Below are positions 7,214 to 17,221 of a stretch of 38,474 bases of DNA, piece after piece. Origin of the DNA: Gemmatimonadota bacterium. GTDB taxonomy: Bacteria > Gemmatimonadota > Gemmatimonadetes > Gemmatimonadales > Gemmatimonadaceae. A program made the position numbers and the translations under genes. Position 1 is the first letter of the stretch; each line of letters opens with the position of its first letter. The notes under the pieces are model-generated. The model made no database searches, was not told the DNA's origin, and saw nothing but the letters and a program-made list of their open reading frames with translations. Location of the stretch: the NCBI GenBank assembly GCA_003221805.1, contig QHUA01000143.1, forward strand, positions 10,455-48,928. Reading direction: 5' to 3'.

Positions 7214-8527
7214 TTAGTTGAACTTCGTCGTCCTCCAGAGGGAAATTGCGGCGGTCATCAGCATGCCAAGCGTCGCCACGATCAGCGCCGCTACCCAGCC
7301 GCCTCGCACCGCTATCTGAGGCGATTGCGCGTTGACCGCGAAACCGACGATGATGACCGTGGCAATCGTTACGACCAGCCAATCGATCCACGTTCGTCTC
7401 CGTTTTCCGCCGGCGTCCTCGCCCGCGATGCGTGCCCGCGTGTATCGCGAGTCGACCCCATAACGTTGCGCCTCATTGAGCGCCGCTTCTTCCCAGCGCT
7501 GGTGCTCGCTCCGACTGACAGACGATAGCGCGATGATACCCGCGCCGAGTGCCATGACGACGGATCCACCGATTACCTGCGACAGCACCGATTGCGACGC
7601 ACCTCGCAGCTCGCCGAACACCAGGATTCCCCAGGCGAGTCCCCATAGCTGATTGGTATTCGAGAGCGGAATGCCGCGGGTGATGCCTGCGTATTTGACC
7701 GCGTACTGCTGGAACAGGTCGCCGACGACCCAAACGAAGCCACCGGCGAGCAGCCAGAACAGCACGTGCCGCGCACCCGACAATTCGCTCCACAGCTGCG
7801 TCGCCCCGCCGGAGTAAGTGAGGGCAAGAGCCGTCATCATCCCCAGCTCGCCAACCGTGAAGAATGTGATGAACGACAGCGGGCTCATTCCGGTCAGGTA
7901 GGCTTTGCGATACGGGATGTACATCGTTCCCCACAACGCCCCGGCGGCGAGCGCCGCTGCCACGCCGCGCATCGCGTCTTTCGCCGGCACCTGCGCTGCG
8001 GACGCGGCAGCGAGCGCTGTTCCCCCCGCAAACATCAACAGTGCGCCACCGAGTACTCCGAGCCAACGCCGCCAGTCTGCTCCGCGCAGCTCCCGAAAGA
8101 AAACGATACCCCAGAGAATTCCGAGCAGGCTGTTGCTGTTCCACAGCGGGAACGCGATGCTGAGGCCGACGTCGCGGACTGCGAAAATTGTCAGCGTGTT
8201 GGCGACGGCCCACAGGCAGCCGGCGAGCACCGCCCACACGATGAGATGCGGGGCTTGCCGCAGATCTGCCGCGACGTACGACGTCCCCTGGATCAAAGCT
8301 GGTAGTGTCCACCGCGCCAGAAAAACGCCGATCACCATGCCGAGCGAGATCACCACCGGTGATAGCCCGAGCGTCACCAGCTTCGTCGGCGCCTCGGCGG
8401 CCCCCAGCCACGCGCCCGCAGTGACTCCGCACAGCATGCCGACACCCTGCAGAGTGCGAAGGCGATGCGGATCGATCGCAACTCGCTCGGCGCTGTTACG
8501 GCTGATTTCTTCCGCTGTCGCGCTCAA
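7214..8527 (-). CDS. DMT-superfamily GRP/RhaT-like sugar transporter
   Basis: Integral membrane permease, probably sugar:proton type, by resemblance to the glucose/ribose porter and RhaT families. About ten transmembrane helices make two repeats with matching motifs: SIAFPLWNSNSLLGILWGIVFF in the first half and RGIPLSNTNQLWGLAWGILVF in the second. A charged linker (RSEHQRWEEAALNEAQRYG) is followed by two extra C-terminal helices, unusual for the family. The ORF track gives a 500-aa frame from 8716, but its first 63 codons are Arg/Pro-rich and overlap a small membrane ORF in another frame. I chose the TTG at 8527 (TTGA overlap with that ORF's stop), giving 437 aa. An ATG at LQGVGM is a later alternative. 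Confidence 0.83.
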   Translation of the reverse strand: MSATAEEISRNSAERVAIDPHRLRTLQGVGMLCGVTAGAWLGAAEAPTKLVTLGLSPVVISLGMVIGVFLARWTLPALIQGTSYVAADLRQAPHLIVWAVLAGCLWAVANTLTIFAVRDVGLSIAFPLWNSNSLLGILWGIVFFRELRGADWRRWLGVLGGALLMFAGGTALAAASAAQVPAKDAMRGVAAALAAGALWGTMYIPYRKAYLTGMSPLSFITFFTVGELGMMTALALTYSGGATQLWSELSGARHVLFWLLAGGFVWVVGDLFQQYAVKYAGITRGIPLSNTNQLWGLAWGILVFGELRGASQSVLSQVIGGSVVMALGAGIIALSSVSRSEHQRWEEAALNEAQRYGVDSRYTRARIAGEDAGGKRRRTWIDWLVVTIATVIIVGFAVNAQSPQIAVRGGWVAALIVATLGMLMTAAISLWRTTKFN

Positions 8528-8646
8528 GAAATCCAGCGCAGTATTAGGAGACCGGCGATGAGTACTGCAACGGGGACCCAGAACTGCACGTCGCGGACGA
8601 CGAGGCTCAACCAGCTGCGGGAAGATTGCTCGCGATCGTCGGTCAT
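8524..8646 (-). CDS. 40-aa single-pass membrane protein coupled to the transporter
   Basis: Small ORF MTDDREQSSRSWLSLVV..., with a charged N-terminus and one hydrophobic helix, VQFWVPVAVLIAGLLILRW. This is what a real membrane miniprotein looks like rather than a shadow of a coding frame. It lies directly upstream of the transporter and its TGA overlaps the transporter's TTG by 4 bp. The ORF track lists the frame from 8712, but the part before MTDD is Pro/Arg-rich and not membrane-like. It could be a transporter accessory subunit, or a leader whose translation controls the transporter. Not a family I recognise. Confidence 0.5.
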   Translation of the reverse strand: MTDDREQSSRSWLSLVVRDVQFWVPVAVLIAGLLILRWIS

Positions 8647-8741
8647 TCGTCTCTCGGCGAGGGGGCGGGCAATACTGGGAGGACTGGCGGCCCCGCGCAA
8701 GAGCGGCATCATTCAAGTCTCACCTTCGGACGGAGACTTCC

Positions 8742-9236
8742 ATGAGCAAGAAGGAAGAATGGCGAACGATTGTCGCTTCTTCCCTCGACTGGGAGCAGGC
8801 ACACGCCTCGTTGGAGCACGCCTTGCGCGGACTCGCTCCCGAGCTGCGCGGTAAGCGTCCGACCGGATCTCCGCATTCCGTGTGGGAGCTGCTCGAGCAC
8901 ATTCGCATCACGCAGCGTGATTTGCTCGACTTCGTGCAGAATCCGAGCTACGAGGAGAAGCTCCAATGGCCCAAGGATTACTGGCCGCCGACTCCCGCGC
9001 CCGCCAGCGAAAAAGCGTGGAATGAAACCATTGCCGCCTGGCGAAAGGATCGAATGGCGCTAGAGCGATTTACGGTGGAGAGCGATGTCGATCTCACTTC
9101 GAAGATCCCGCGTGGCAGCGGTCAGACATATCTGCGAACGATTCTCGTCGCCGTCGATCACGCTTCCTATCACGTTGCGCAGATTGTTGGTGTGAGGCAG
9201 TCGATTGGCGCCTGGCCGCCGCCCAAATCGAAGTAG
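8742..9236 (+). CDS. DinB-like (DUF1572-type) four-helix protein
   Basis: Member of the DinB/YfiT-like superfamily: four-helix metal-binding proteins whose best-known relatives are thiol-dependent transferases. The pattern is clear: WEQAHASLEHALRGL, then SPHSVWELLEHIRITQRDLL (first metal His), and near the C-terminus ILVAVDHASYHVAQIVGVRQ with the HxxxH pair. Length 164 aa is normal. A GGAGA ribosome site lies about 8 bases ahead of the ATG. It is divergent from the small membrane ORF/transporter pair, and the 95 bp between them must carry both promoters. Confidence 0.88.
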   Translation: MSKKEEWRTIVASSLDWEQAHASLEHALRGLAPELRGKRPTGSPHSVWELLEHIRITQRDLLDFVQNPSYEEKLQWPKDYWPPTPAPASEKAWNETIAAWRKDRMALERFTVESDVDLTSKIPRGSGQTYLRTILVAVDHASYHVAQIVGVRQSIGAWPPPKSK

Positions 9237-9247
9237 CGGTGAGAGGG

Positions 9248-9275
9248 AAGCGGGAAGCGGGACGGGGGAAGCGGG
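9248..9275. repeat. short heptamer tandem repeat related to the 5736-5798 array
   Basis: AAGCGGG (9248-9254), AAGCGGG (9255-9261), degenerate ACGGGGG (9262-9268) and AAGCGGG (9269-9275) follow directly on one another. The unit is the same heptamer as at 5736-5770, about 3.5 kb away. It begins 12 bp after the DinB-like stop and covers the 5' end of the longest open frame of the phosphatase gene. Confidence 0.85.
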
Positions 9276-9295
9276 GCGCCGAATCGCGGGATAAT

Positions 9296-9733
9296 GTGCT
9301 GCCAAGTCGGGCGCCGGACCTGGTGGTGCTCTCGCGCGAGGACGCGGAGGCGTACGAGCCGCGGGGTCGCGAGGTCTGCATTTCGATTTCCGATCCCGAG
9401 GCCGATCCAGCTCGCATCTCACCGGGCTTCGCCGCCATTCTCAGACTTTCGTTTAATGACATCACCGAGATGGGGGAGCCGACTGACATCCTGTTCGCGC
9501 GTGAGCACGCGGCGGCGATCACGAAATTCATCGACAGTTGGCCCAGCGCCGAGCGCGTGGTTCTGCACTGCAATATGGGTGTGAGCAGGTCTCCCGGCGT
9601 AGCCCTTGGCTTGTGCGATCTACGAGGCTGGGCAACGGCGGCGCTGGAACGATCGCATCCGGGATGGAACCGTCTCGTGCGCTCGGTGATGAACGACTTG
9701 AAACCCATCACACGCGCATCGCGTAGAGCGTGA
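9296..9733 (+). CDS. dual-specificity/tyrosine-phosphatase-like protein
   Basis: Predicted cysteine phosphatase. The P-loop VVLHCNMGVSRSPGVALGL fits the H-C-x5-R-S signature, with catalytic Cys and Arg. SISDPEADPARISPG, FNDITE and REHAAAITKFIDSW fit a compact PTP fold like the bacterial 'predicted protein tyrosine phosphatase' group. A usual general-acid Asp could be in the D-I-T-E region. The ORF track starts at GTG 9239, but those first codons (RGKREAGRGKRGAE) are just the translated heptamer repeat, so I prefer the GTG at 9296, giving 145 aa. Substrate unknown. It lies between the DinB-like and DUF3224 genes. Confidence 0.78.
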   Translation: MLPSRAPDLVVLSREDAEAYEPRGREVCISISDPEADPARISPGFAAILRLSFNDITEMGEPTDILFAREHAAAITKFIDSWPSAERVVLHCNMGVSRSPGVALGLCDLRGWATAALERSHPGWNRLVRSVMNDLKPITRASRRA

Positions 9734-9807
9734 AACTTCCCTTGCGTTGATTACACTCTGTCCGTAGCGTGAGCATCCAGCTTTCACCTCGATTGGAGGT
9801 GCGCATC

Positions 9808-10206
9808 GTGACTCGCGCAGTCGGACCCTTCGAAGTGTCCCTCAAGCCGCTACCGATGGATGACGAGCCGGGCAGCGATATGCTTGGCCGTATGTCGATC
9901 GACAAGCAGTTCCACGGCGATCTCGAGGGAACCAGCAAAGGTCAGATGCTGACGGGCGGTACGGCGATCAGGAATTCCGCCGGCTATGTGGCAATCGAGC
10001 GGGTCACCGGCTCTTTGAAGGGGAGGAAGGGGTCGTTCATCCTCCAGCACACGGGGATCATGAACCGGGGCGCGCCGTCCCTGGTGATTACGATCGTCCC
10101 CGACTCGGGTACGGGGCAGCTGGATGGAATCCGGGGCACGATGGCGATCAAGATCGAGGGCGGGAAACATTCGTACGAGCTCAACTATACGCTCGGCATG
10201 CCCTGA
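9808..10206 (+). CDS. DUF3224 family protein
   Basis: Small beta-barrel-like protein of unknown function, part of the allene-oxide-cyclase-like DUF3224 family by sequence style. Characteristic stretches are GRMSIDKQFHGDLEGTSKGQML, GYVAIERVTGSLKGRKGSFIL, PDSGTGQLDGIRGTM and the final GKHSYELNYTL. The GTG at 9808 is preceded by a strong GGAGG (9795-9799, 8 bases away), which decides the start over the ORF-track GTG at 9769. Length 132 aa is normal. It stands alone between the phosphatase and the receptor gene. Confidence 0.88.
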   Translation: MTRAVGPFEVSLKPLPMDDEPGSDMLGRMSIDKQFHGDLEGTSKGQMLTGGTAIRNSAGYVAIERVTGSLKGRKGSFILQHTGIMNRGAPSLVITIVPDSGTGQLDGIRGTMAIKIEGGKHSYELNYTLGMP

Positions 10207-10216
10207 CTGGAAAAGC

Positions 10217-10252
10217 GCTCCACAATGATTTTGAAAGTGGAGCCAACCTTTT
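10217..10252 (+). terminator. possible terminator hairpin after the DUF3224 gene
   Basis: GCTCCAC (10217-10223) and GTGGAGC (10237-10243) form a perfect 7-bp inverted repeat with a 13-base loop, followed by CAACCTTTT. The T-run is short and interrupted, so a rho-independent terminator is only possible. A second, weaker inverted repeat (TTTTGA/TCAAAA, 10249-10272) follows. Confidence 0.35.
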
Positions 10253-10350
10253 GAAACCGGAGAGCGTCAAAACCGTAGTGCGGGGATGAAGTTCGGGGTT
10301 TTTCCCCACCTTCTGACCCTCGTCTCCACTTCTCCATGAGAGCTGGCCCT

Positions 10351-12831
10351 ATGAAGCGCATCCTGTTCGCATTACTCGCTCTCGTCCTCAATCTCGCCGC
10401 GGTCTCACTCCCTGCACAGAATCCGGGTGGTCAACCGGGTGCGCAGCAGCAAGCGCCAGGCGGTGAAGTTTGTGGCAGCATCGTCGCCGCGGATAGCGGG
10501 GGCGCCGCCGTGCCGCGACCAGCGATCGCCGTTCGAAGCAAGGCGGACGGCAAGCTCGTTACGGGCGTCTACGGTGCGGAAGACGGAACGTTCCGCATCC
10601 AGGGACTTCGTCCAGGAACCTATTACTTGAGAGTCGGTGGAATCGGCTTTACTCCACTGAACACTCCGGAGTTCACGATCGCTCCGACCTCACCGGTCGC
10701 GGATGTCGGCAGCATCAAGCTTTCCCGCGTCTCGGTGCAGTTGCAGAGCGTGCAGATCACCGGCGAGAAGCCGACGGTCATCATCGAGCCCGATCGCAAT
10801 ACCTATAAGGCAAAGGACGTCGCGCCGGCAGCTGCCAACGCCAGCGACGTGTTGCAGGCTACCCCGTCGGTTGAAGTCGATGCCGATGGCAAGGTCAGCC
10901 TGCGCGGCAACGAGAACGTCGCGATCCAGATCAACGGCCGGCCGACTCCGATCAAGGGTCCACAGCTGGCCGCGTACCTGAAGCAGATTCCGGCGAACAT
11001 CGTCGAGCGCATCGAGGTCGTTCCGAATCCTTCCGCCAAGTACGATCCGGAAGGAATGGCCGGCATCATCAACATAGTGTTGAAGGCCAACACCGATCTC
11101 GGACTTAGTGGCGGTCTGAACACCGGCTTCGCCACAGCCAGCCGATTCAACACCGGCACTAACCTTGGCTATCAGCAGGGGGCGGTTACGCTTTTCGGTA
11201 CCTACGGCTTCAATTCCGACGATCGTGGAATCGTGGGAATCAACGATCGCCAGCGTTTCAGTCCGAGTGGATCGACACTCGACTTCCAGAACCAGGACAT
11301 TGATGGATCTACCAAAAACGGCGGACACAACTTTACGGGCAATATCGACTACAAGCTCACCGACAAGGACGTCGTCTCGAACTCGATGACCGTGAATCGT
11401 CGTCACGGCAACGATGCGGCACTCGCCGGCTACGAGGACCTCGATGCGAATCAGGCATTCGTCGACCGGTACGTGATGGATCGCAACACCAAATCACGCG
11501 GTCTGGTTTGGGATAATTCTCTCTCGTGGAAGCACACGATCCAGCCTCGCGTCCATGAGCTCTCCACCGAAGTGCGCTACAACCGTTCGCGGGATGAAAA
11601 CAACATGCTGCTGTGGCGTGAGCCGCAGAATCCCGACGGATCGAGCGCTGGCTCTCCTTTTCAGGGCGAGACTGACGCCACCAATGGGCTGACGCGGCAG
11701 TTGACAGCGCAGGCGGACTACACTCGTCCGCTATGGGCGAAATCGAAGCTGGAGTCGGGCGTGAAGGAAACCGACCGCTGGCTCGACCAGGATTTCATCG
11801 TTTACAAGGACGCGCTCGGCGATGGCAATTGGGCGTTGAGCAATCTGAGCAACACTTTCACCTTCAACGACCGCGTGCATGCCGGCTACGGCGTGTTGAG
11901 CCAGAGCGTTGGAAAGTTCGATCTGCAAGCCGGCCTGCGCGCCGAGTGGGCGAGCCGCGATTTCAACCTGGTAAACGCGCAAAGCTATCCGTACAGCTAT
12001 CACAGCCTGTTTCCGAGCGGCGTCATCATGTACAAGCCGAGTGAGCAGACTCAGCTCAAGGTCAGTTACTCTCGGCGCATTCGTAGACCCGGGACACAGG
12101 AGCTGAATCCATTCCCGGTGTTCTTCGATCAGCAGAACGTTTTCATTGGCAATCCGCGCCTGAATCCGGAGTACACTGATGCGATCGAGCTCGGCATGAG
12201 TAAGACAGGCCAGCTCGGCTCGATCCAGCTGTCGCCGTTCTACCGCCGCACTACCGATGTGATTCGTGTCAACATCAACACTGCTGACACGGTGGATGGT
12301 CGCGAGGTTACTTCGGTAAGCTTCCAGAATCTGGACAAGAGCAACTCCTGGGGCACCGATCTGAACGGGTCGCTGCGGCTCGGTCCCAAGCTCAATGCCT
12401 TCGGCGGATTCAACATCTTCAAGATGGTTACGGACGGCGGCTCGCAATCGGCGCTGTCATCGAATGCCGTCACCTGGTCGTATCGTGTCAACGCAACGAC
12501 GCAAATAAATCCAACTGTGATTCTGCAGGCGAACTACTGGTACCGGGCGCCAATGACCATTGAGAAGGGGCGCTTCTCGCGCATGCAGATGGCGAACATC
12601 ACCCTGCGCAAGAAGCTCGATGGATACAACATGAGCGTCGCCGTTCGCTTCCAGGATCCGTTCGACACCATGAAATTCAGGATCAAAGCGGGCGACGACA
12701 ACCTCGAACAGATCACTGCCCGCAAGTTCGGGGTAAGAGCGACGTACCTGACGTTCCAGTGGAATTACGGACAGGCGCCGAAGGTTCGTCTGCCACAGGA
12801 TCAACCGCCGCCGCAGCCCGTATTCCCATAA
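10351..12831 (+). CDS. TonB-dependent-receptor-type outer-membrane beta-barrel protein
   Basis: Outer-membrane protein with a signal peptide MKRILFALLALVLNLAAVSLPAQ (start chosen at the second Met, which has the basic pair). A carboxypeptidase-regulatory-like domain (about 35-120; DGTFRIQGLRPGTYYLRVGG) is followed by a plug domain (DVLQATPSVEVDADGKVSLRG, QINGRPTPI, IVERIEVVPNPSAKYDPEG, GIINIVLK). The last ~580 residues are a beta-barrel of the outer-membrane-receptor family (KVSYSRRIRRPGTQELNPFP, GNPRLNPEYTDAIELG). The layout fits SusC/TonB-receptor relatives without a SusD partner. I see no TonB box near the mature N-terminus. The barrel ends about 25 residues before a Pro/Gln tail (LPQDQPPPQPVFP), so the C-terminal aromatic signal is atypical. 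Ligand unknown. Confidence 0.9.
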   Translation: MKRILFALLALVLNLAAVSLPAQNPGGQPGAQQQAPGGEVCGSIVAADSGGAAVPRPAIAVRSKADGKLVTGVYGAEDGTFRIQGLRPGTYYLRVGGIGFTPLNTPEFTIAPTSPVADVGSIKLSRVSVQLQSVQITGEKPTVIIEPDRNTYKAKDVAPAAANASDVLQATPSVEVDADGKVSLRGNENVAIQINGRPTPIKGPQLAAYLKQIPANIVERIEVVPNPSAKYDPEGMAGIINIVLKANTDLGLSGGLNTGFATASRFNTGTNLGYQQGAVTLFGTYGFNSDDRGIVGINDRQRFSPSGSTLDFQNQDIDGSTKNGGHNFTGNIDYKLTDKDVVSNSMTVNRRHGNDAALAGYEDLDANQAFVDRYVMDRNTKSRGLVWDNSLSWKHTIQPRVHELSTEVRYNRSRDENNMLLWREPQNPDGSSAGSPFQGETDATNGLTRQLTAQADYTRPLWAKSKLESGVKETDRWLDQDFIVYKDALGDGNWALSNLSNTFTFNDRVHAGYGVLSQSVGKFDLQAGLRAEWASRDFNLVNAQSYPYSYHSLFPSGVIMYKPSEQTQLKVSYSRRIRRPGTQELNPFPVFFDQQNVFIGNPRLNPEYTDAIELGMSKTGQLGSIQLSPFYRRTTDVIRVNINTADTVDGREVTSVSFQNLDKSNSWGTDLNGSLRLGPKLNAFGGFNIFKMVTDGGSQSALSSNAVTWSYRVNATTQINPTVILQANYWYRAPMTIEKGRFSRMQMANITLRKKLDGYNMSVAVRFQDPFDTMKFRIKAGDDNLEQITARKFGVRATYLTFQWNYGQAPKVRLPQDQPPPQPVFP

Positions 12832-12853
12832 CGCCCGCGGGCACGGCACATGC

Positions 12854-12892
12854 GCCATCCCGTCTTCGGTCCTAAAAGGGAGACGGGATGGC
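12854..12892 (+). promoter_or_regulatory. 12-bp hairpin enclosing the start codon of the small acidic protein
   Basis: GCCATCCCGTCT (12854-12865) and AGACGGGATGGC (12881-12892) are perfect inverted copies with a 15-base loop. One G-U and one C-G pair can extend the stem inward. The ATG at 12888-12890 is inside the 3' arm and the AAAGGGA ribosome site lies at the loop edge, so folding would hide the start. The hairpin follows the receptor stop by 22 bases and lacks a T-run, so it is not an ordinary terminator. Confidence 0.6.
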
Positions 12893-13130
12893 AGACGAAA
12901 GAGATAAAGAACCGACGATTCCGCGCTCAACCGACGAAGAGAACCAGCCAGTAGACACGACTTCGGCGGAGCCGCTGCGCAAGGCGAAGATAGAAGAGCC
13001 GAAGAAGGAAGACCCGGACGAGGAGGAGCAGAATCCGCCACGCACGACCCGCGGATTTTTCACAGCGCCGAAGTTCGGATCGGCAGGGAGCGGGGGAGCG
13101 GAGTTCGAGCCGGGACCGGAGAGAGACTAG
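12888..13130 (+). CDS. small acidic, disordered protein
   Basis: An 80-aa charged protein of unknown function, MADERDKEPTIPRSTDEE..., with about a third Asp/Glu/Lys/Arg, many Pro and no hydrophobic core (KAKIEEPKKEDPDEEEQ). The end (GFFTAPKFGSAGSGGAEFEPG) is Gly-rich. It is probably disordered and cytoplasmic. Support for it being real comes from a ribosome site (AAAGGGA), an ATG at the right distance, a conspicuous hairpin over the start and a terminator just after the stop, rather than from any family match. The receptor gene upstream could be co-transcribed. Confidence 0.6.
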   Translation: MADERDKEPTIPRSTDEENQPVDTTSAEPLRKAKIEEPKKEDPDEEEQNPPRTTRGFFTAPKFGSAGSGGAEFEPGPERD

Positions 13131-13157
13131 AGGTCTCAGGAGGCAGTTGCAGTAACC

Positions 13158-13197
13158 AAAGTCGCAGACCGATAGCAGATTATCGGCTGCGACTTTT
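13158..13197 (+). terminator. rho-independent terminator after the small acidic protein gene
   Basis: AAAGTCGCAG (13158-13167) pairs with CTGCGACTTT (13187-13196), and CCGATA (13169-13174) pairs with TATCGG (13181-13186). This makes a 16-bp stem with one bulged A and a 6-base loop, followed by TTTT overlapping the 3' arm. It sits 28 bp after the stop codon and 15 bp before the next gene. Confidence 0.75.
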
Positions 13198-13211
13198 GAG
13201 TAGGGGGACCG

Positions 13212-13655
13212 ATGCCCTCGATGTTCGACGCCGCGACGCGGCTCCGATTCCAGCGACGGATTGAGACGCTGACTCCGCAAAGCGAGCGGCTATGGGGGAC
13301 TTTGTCCCCGGAGAGAATGGTCTGCCATTTATCCGACCAGGTGCGACTCGCACTCGGTGAGCTCCCCACGCGGCGAGGGTCGGGGCCAATGAGTTTCGCC
13401 CCGATACGCTGGCTGCTAATCGACGTGATGCCGTGGCCCCACGGAACGAAAGGACCACCAGAAGCCTTCAAGACTCAGCCAGCGGTATGGAGCCGCGACG
13501 TTGCCTCGCTCGGTGCTCTGCTGGAGCGCTTCGCTACACTGGCTGGCCAGCGCGACTGGCCGGATCATCCGCTATTTGGTCGCATGTCAGGACCGCTGTG
13601 GGGGCGGCTTACGTGTAAGCACTTCGATCATCACCTCCGTCAGTTCGGAGTGTAA
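13212..13655 (+). CDS. DUF1569 (DinB-like) protein
   Basis: Member of the DinB/YfiT-like superfamily, DUF1569 type, by pattern. RRIETLTPQSERLWGTLSPERMVCHLSDQVRLALGE contains the first conserved His and the family ends with DHPLFGRMSGPLWGRLTCKHFDHHLRQFGV, whose H-x-x-H-H is the metal-binding end. Length 147 aa is normal. The ATG at 13212 has an AGGGGG site ahead; the Met at codon 4 is an alternative. It follows a terminator, so it should have its own promoter. It is the second DinB-like gene in the window, but not a close copy of the first. Confidence 0.82.
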   Translation: MPSMFDAATRLRFQRRIETLTPQSERLWGTLSPERMVCHLSDQVRLALGELPTRRGSGPMSFAPIRWLLIDVMPWPHGTKGPPEAFKTQPAVWSRDVASLGALLERFATLAGQRDWPDHPLFGRMSGPLWGRLTCKHFDHHLRQFGV

Positions 13656-13661
13656 GCGCTC

Positions 13662-15612
<1,951 letters not shown>

Positions 15613-15617
15613 TTTCC

Positions 15618-15646
15618 TTGACATTGCTTTGCGCGTCATCACAACT
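15618..15646 (+). promoter_or_regulatory. possible promoter ahead of the APC permease
   Basis: A perfect TTGACA (15618-15623) lies just after the guaB stop and 93 bp before the permease start. The hexamer 17 bp downstream (ACAACT) is a poor -10, so only the -35 match supports this. Confidence 0.25.
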
Positions 15647-15715
15647 TCTGGCTTCCCCGGCTCGAATTTTCATAGTTCCGGCGTCACACTACCCTCGCCT
15701 TATCGGAGTTATCTA

Positions 15716-17221
15716 ATGGGCTTATGGACGAAGAAGAGCATCGCTGTCCTGCAGGCTGAGGCGGCGGGTGAAACGACGGAGCATACACTCCGCCGCGCAC
15801 TCGGCGCGCTGAATCTCACGACGCTGGGCATCGGGGCCATCATCGGCGCCGGAATTTTCGTGCTGACTGGAACTGCCGCCGCGAGATACGCGGGGCCCGC
15901 CATTGTCATCTCGTTTATTGTATCCGGATTGGGATGCCTTTTTGCCGGCCTCTGCTACGCCGAGTTCGCCAGCATGATTCCCGTCGCCGGCAGCGCGTAC
16001 ACATACGGGTACGCGACGCTCGGTGAATTCATCGCCTGGATCATCGGCTGGGACCTGATCCTCGAGTATCTCTTCGGAGCGTCGACTGTCGCGGTAGGTT
16101 GGTCCGGGTACTTCGATGCCTTCATGCAACAGATAGGAGTGCACTTACCAAAGTCATTCACAAGTGCGCCCTATTTCTACGCCGACGCTCCTGAATTGGA
16201 CCCCGTGACCCAGGCCGTCATCCACCCAGCCGGCTTCTCGCACGTACCCGGCGCAGTCATGAATCTTCCGGCGGTCGTTCTTATCGCGCTGATGTCCACG
16301 CTTCTCGTCATTGGTATCAAAGAGTCGGCGCGCTTCAACAACTTCATCGTCATTCTCAAAGTCACGATCGTCCTGCTGGTGATCGGCTTCGGATTTATGT
16401 ACGTGAATCAGGCCAACTGGCATCCGTTCCTCCCCGCGAACACCGGCCAATACGGTCATTATGGCTGGAGCGGCATCGTGCGAGGTGCCGCAGTGGTCTT
16501 CTTCGCCTACATAGGATTCGATGCCGTATCGACCGCGGCCCAGGAGGCGAAGAATCCACAAAAGGACATGCCCATAGGAATTCTTGGCTCTCTTGCGATC
16601 TGCACCGTGCTGTACATCCTGATGGCGCTGGTGATGACGGGACTCGCCAGCTACAGGGACCTCGACGTCCCGCACCCGGTGTTCGTCGCCATCGAGAAGG
16701 CTGGTCCGGCGCTCGCCTGGCTCGCATCGGTCATCAACATCGGTGCGATCGCCGGTCTCGCCTCGGTTGTACTGGTGATGCTCATGGGACAGCCGCGCGT
16801 ATTCTATTCGATGGCTCGCGACGGATTACTGCCGTCGGTTTTCGGCAAAGTCCATCCGAAATTCAAGACTCCCTACGTCACAACGATTCTCACCGGAATC
16901 GTTGCTGCTGTCATGGCGGGACTTTTCCCGATCGGTCTGCTGGGTGAGCTGGTTTCCATCGGGACGCTGCTCGCGTTCGTGATTGTCTGCGCCGGCATCA
17001 TCGCGCTGCGGTACAAGTCGCCGAACCTGGCGCGTCCATTTCGGACTCCGCTGGTGCCCCTTGTTCCGATTCTCGGTATCCTCATCTGCGGTTACATGAT
17101 GTACAGTCTGCCCGCTGCTACCTGGGAGCGACTGATCTACTGGATGATCCTCGGTCTCGTGATCTACTTCACTTACAGCAGACGTCATTCGAAGCTGGCG
17201 CGCGCGGAAGGCAGTGCTTGA
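15716..17221 (+). CDS. APC-superfamily amino-acid permease (cationic amino-acid transporter type)
   Basis: Inner-membrane amino-acid transporter. Start chosen at MGLWTKKSIAVLQ, with a GGAG site ahead; the ORF-track start 29 codons upstream is Ser/Pro-rich and unlikely. The 501-aa protein has about 12 helices. The first carries the APC substrate-site motif LGIGAIIGAGIFVLTG. Further markers are YAEFASMIPVAGSAYTYGY, IGWDLILEYLFGASTVAVGW, FFAYIGFDAVSTAAQEAKNPQ and MARDGLLPSVFGKVHPKFKTP. These are typical of the eukaryote-like CAT/YfnA group. The exact substrate is not evident. It overlaps the next gene by 8 bp. Confidence 0.93.
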   Translation: MGLWTKKSIAVLQAEAAGETTEHTLRRALGALNLTTLGIGAIIGAGIFVLTGTAAARYAGPAIVISFIVSGLGCLFAGLCYAEFASMIPVAGSAYTYGYATLGEFIAWIIGWDLILEYLFGASTVAVGWSGYFDAFMQQIGVHLPKSFTSAPYFYADAPELDPVTQAVIHPAGFSHVPGAVMNLPAVVLIALMSTLLVIGIKESARFNNFIVILKVTIVLLVIGFGFMYVNQANWHPFLPANTGQYGHYGWSGIVRGAAVVFFAYIGFDAVSTAAQEAKNPQKDMPIGILGSLAICTVLYILMALVMTGLASYRDLDVPHPVFVAIEKAGPALAWLASVINIGAIAGLASVVLVMLMGQPRVFYSMARDGLLPSVFGKVHPKFKTPYVTTILTGIVAAVMAGLFPIGLLGELVSIGTLLAFVIVCAGIIALRYKSPNLARPFRTPLVPLVPILGILICGYMMYSLPAATWERLIYWMILGLVIYFTYSRRHSKLARAEGSA

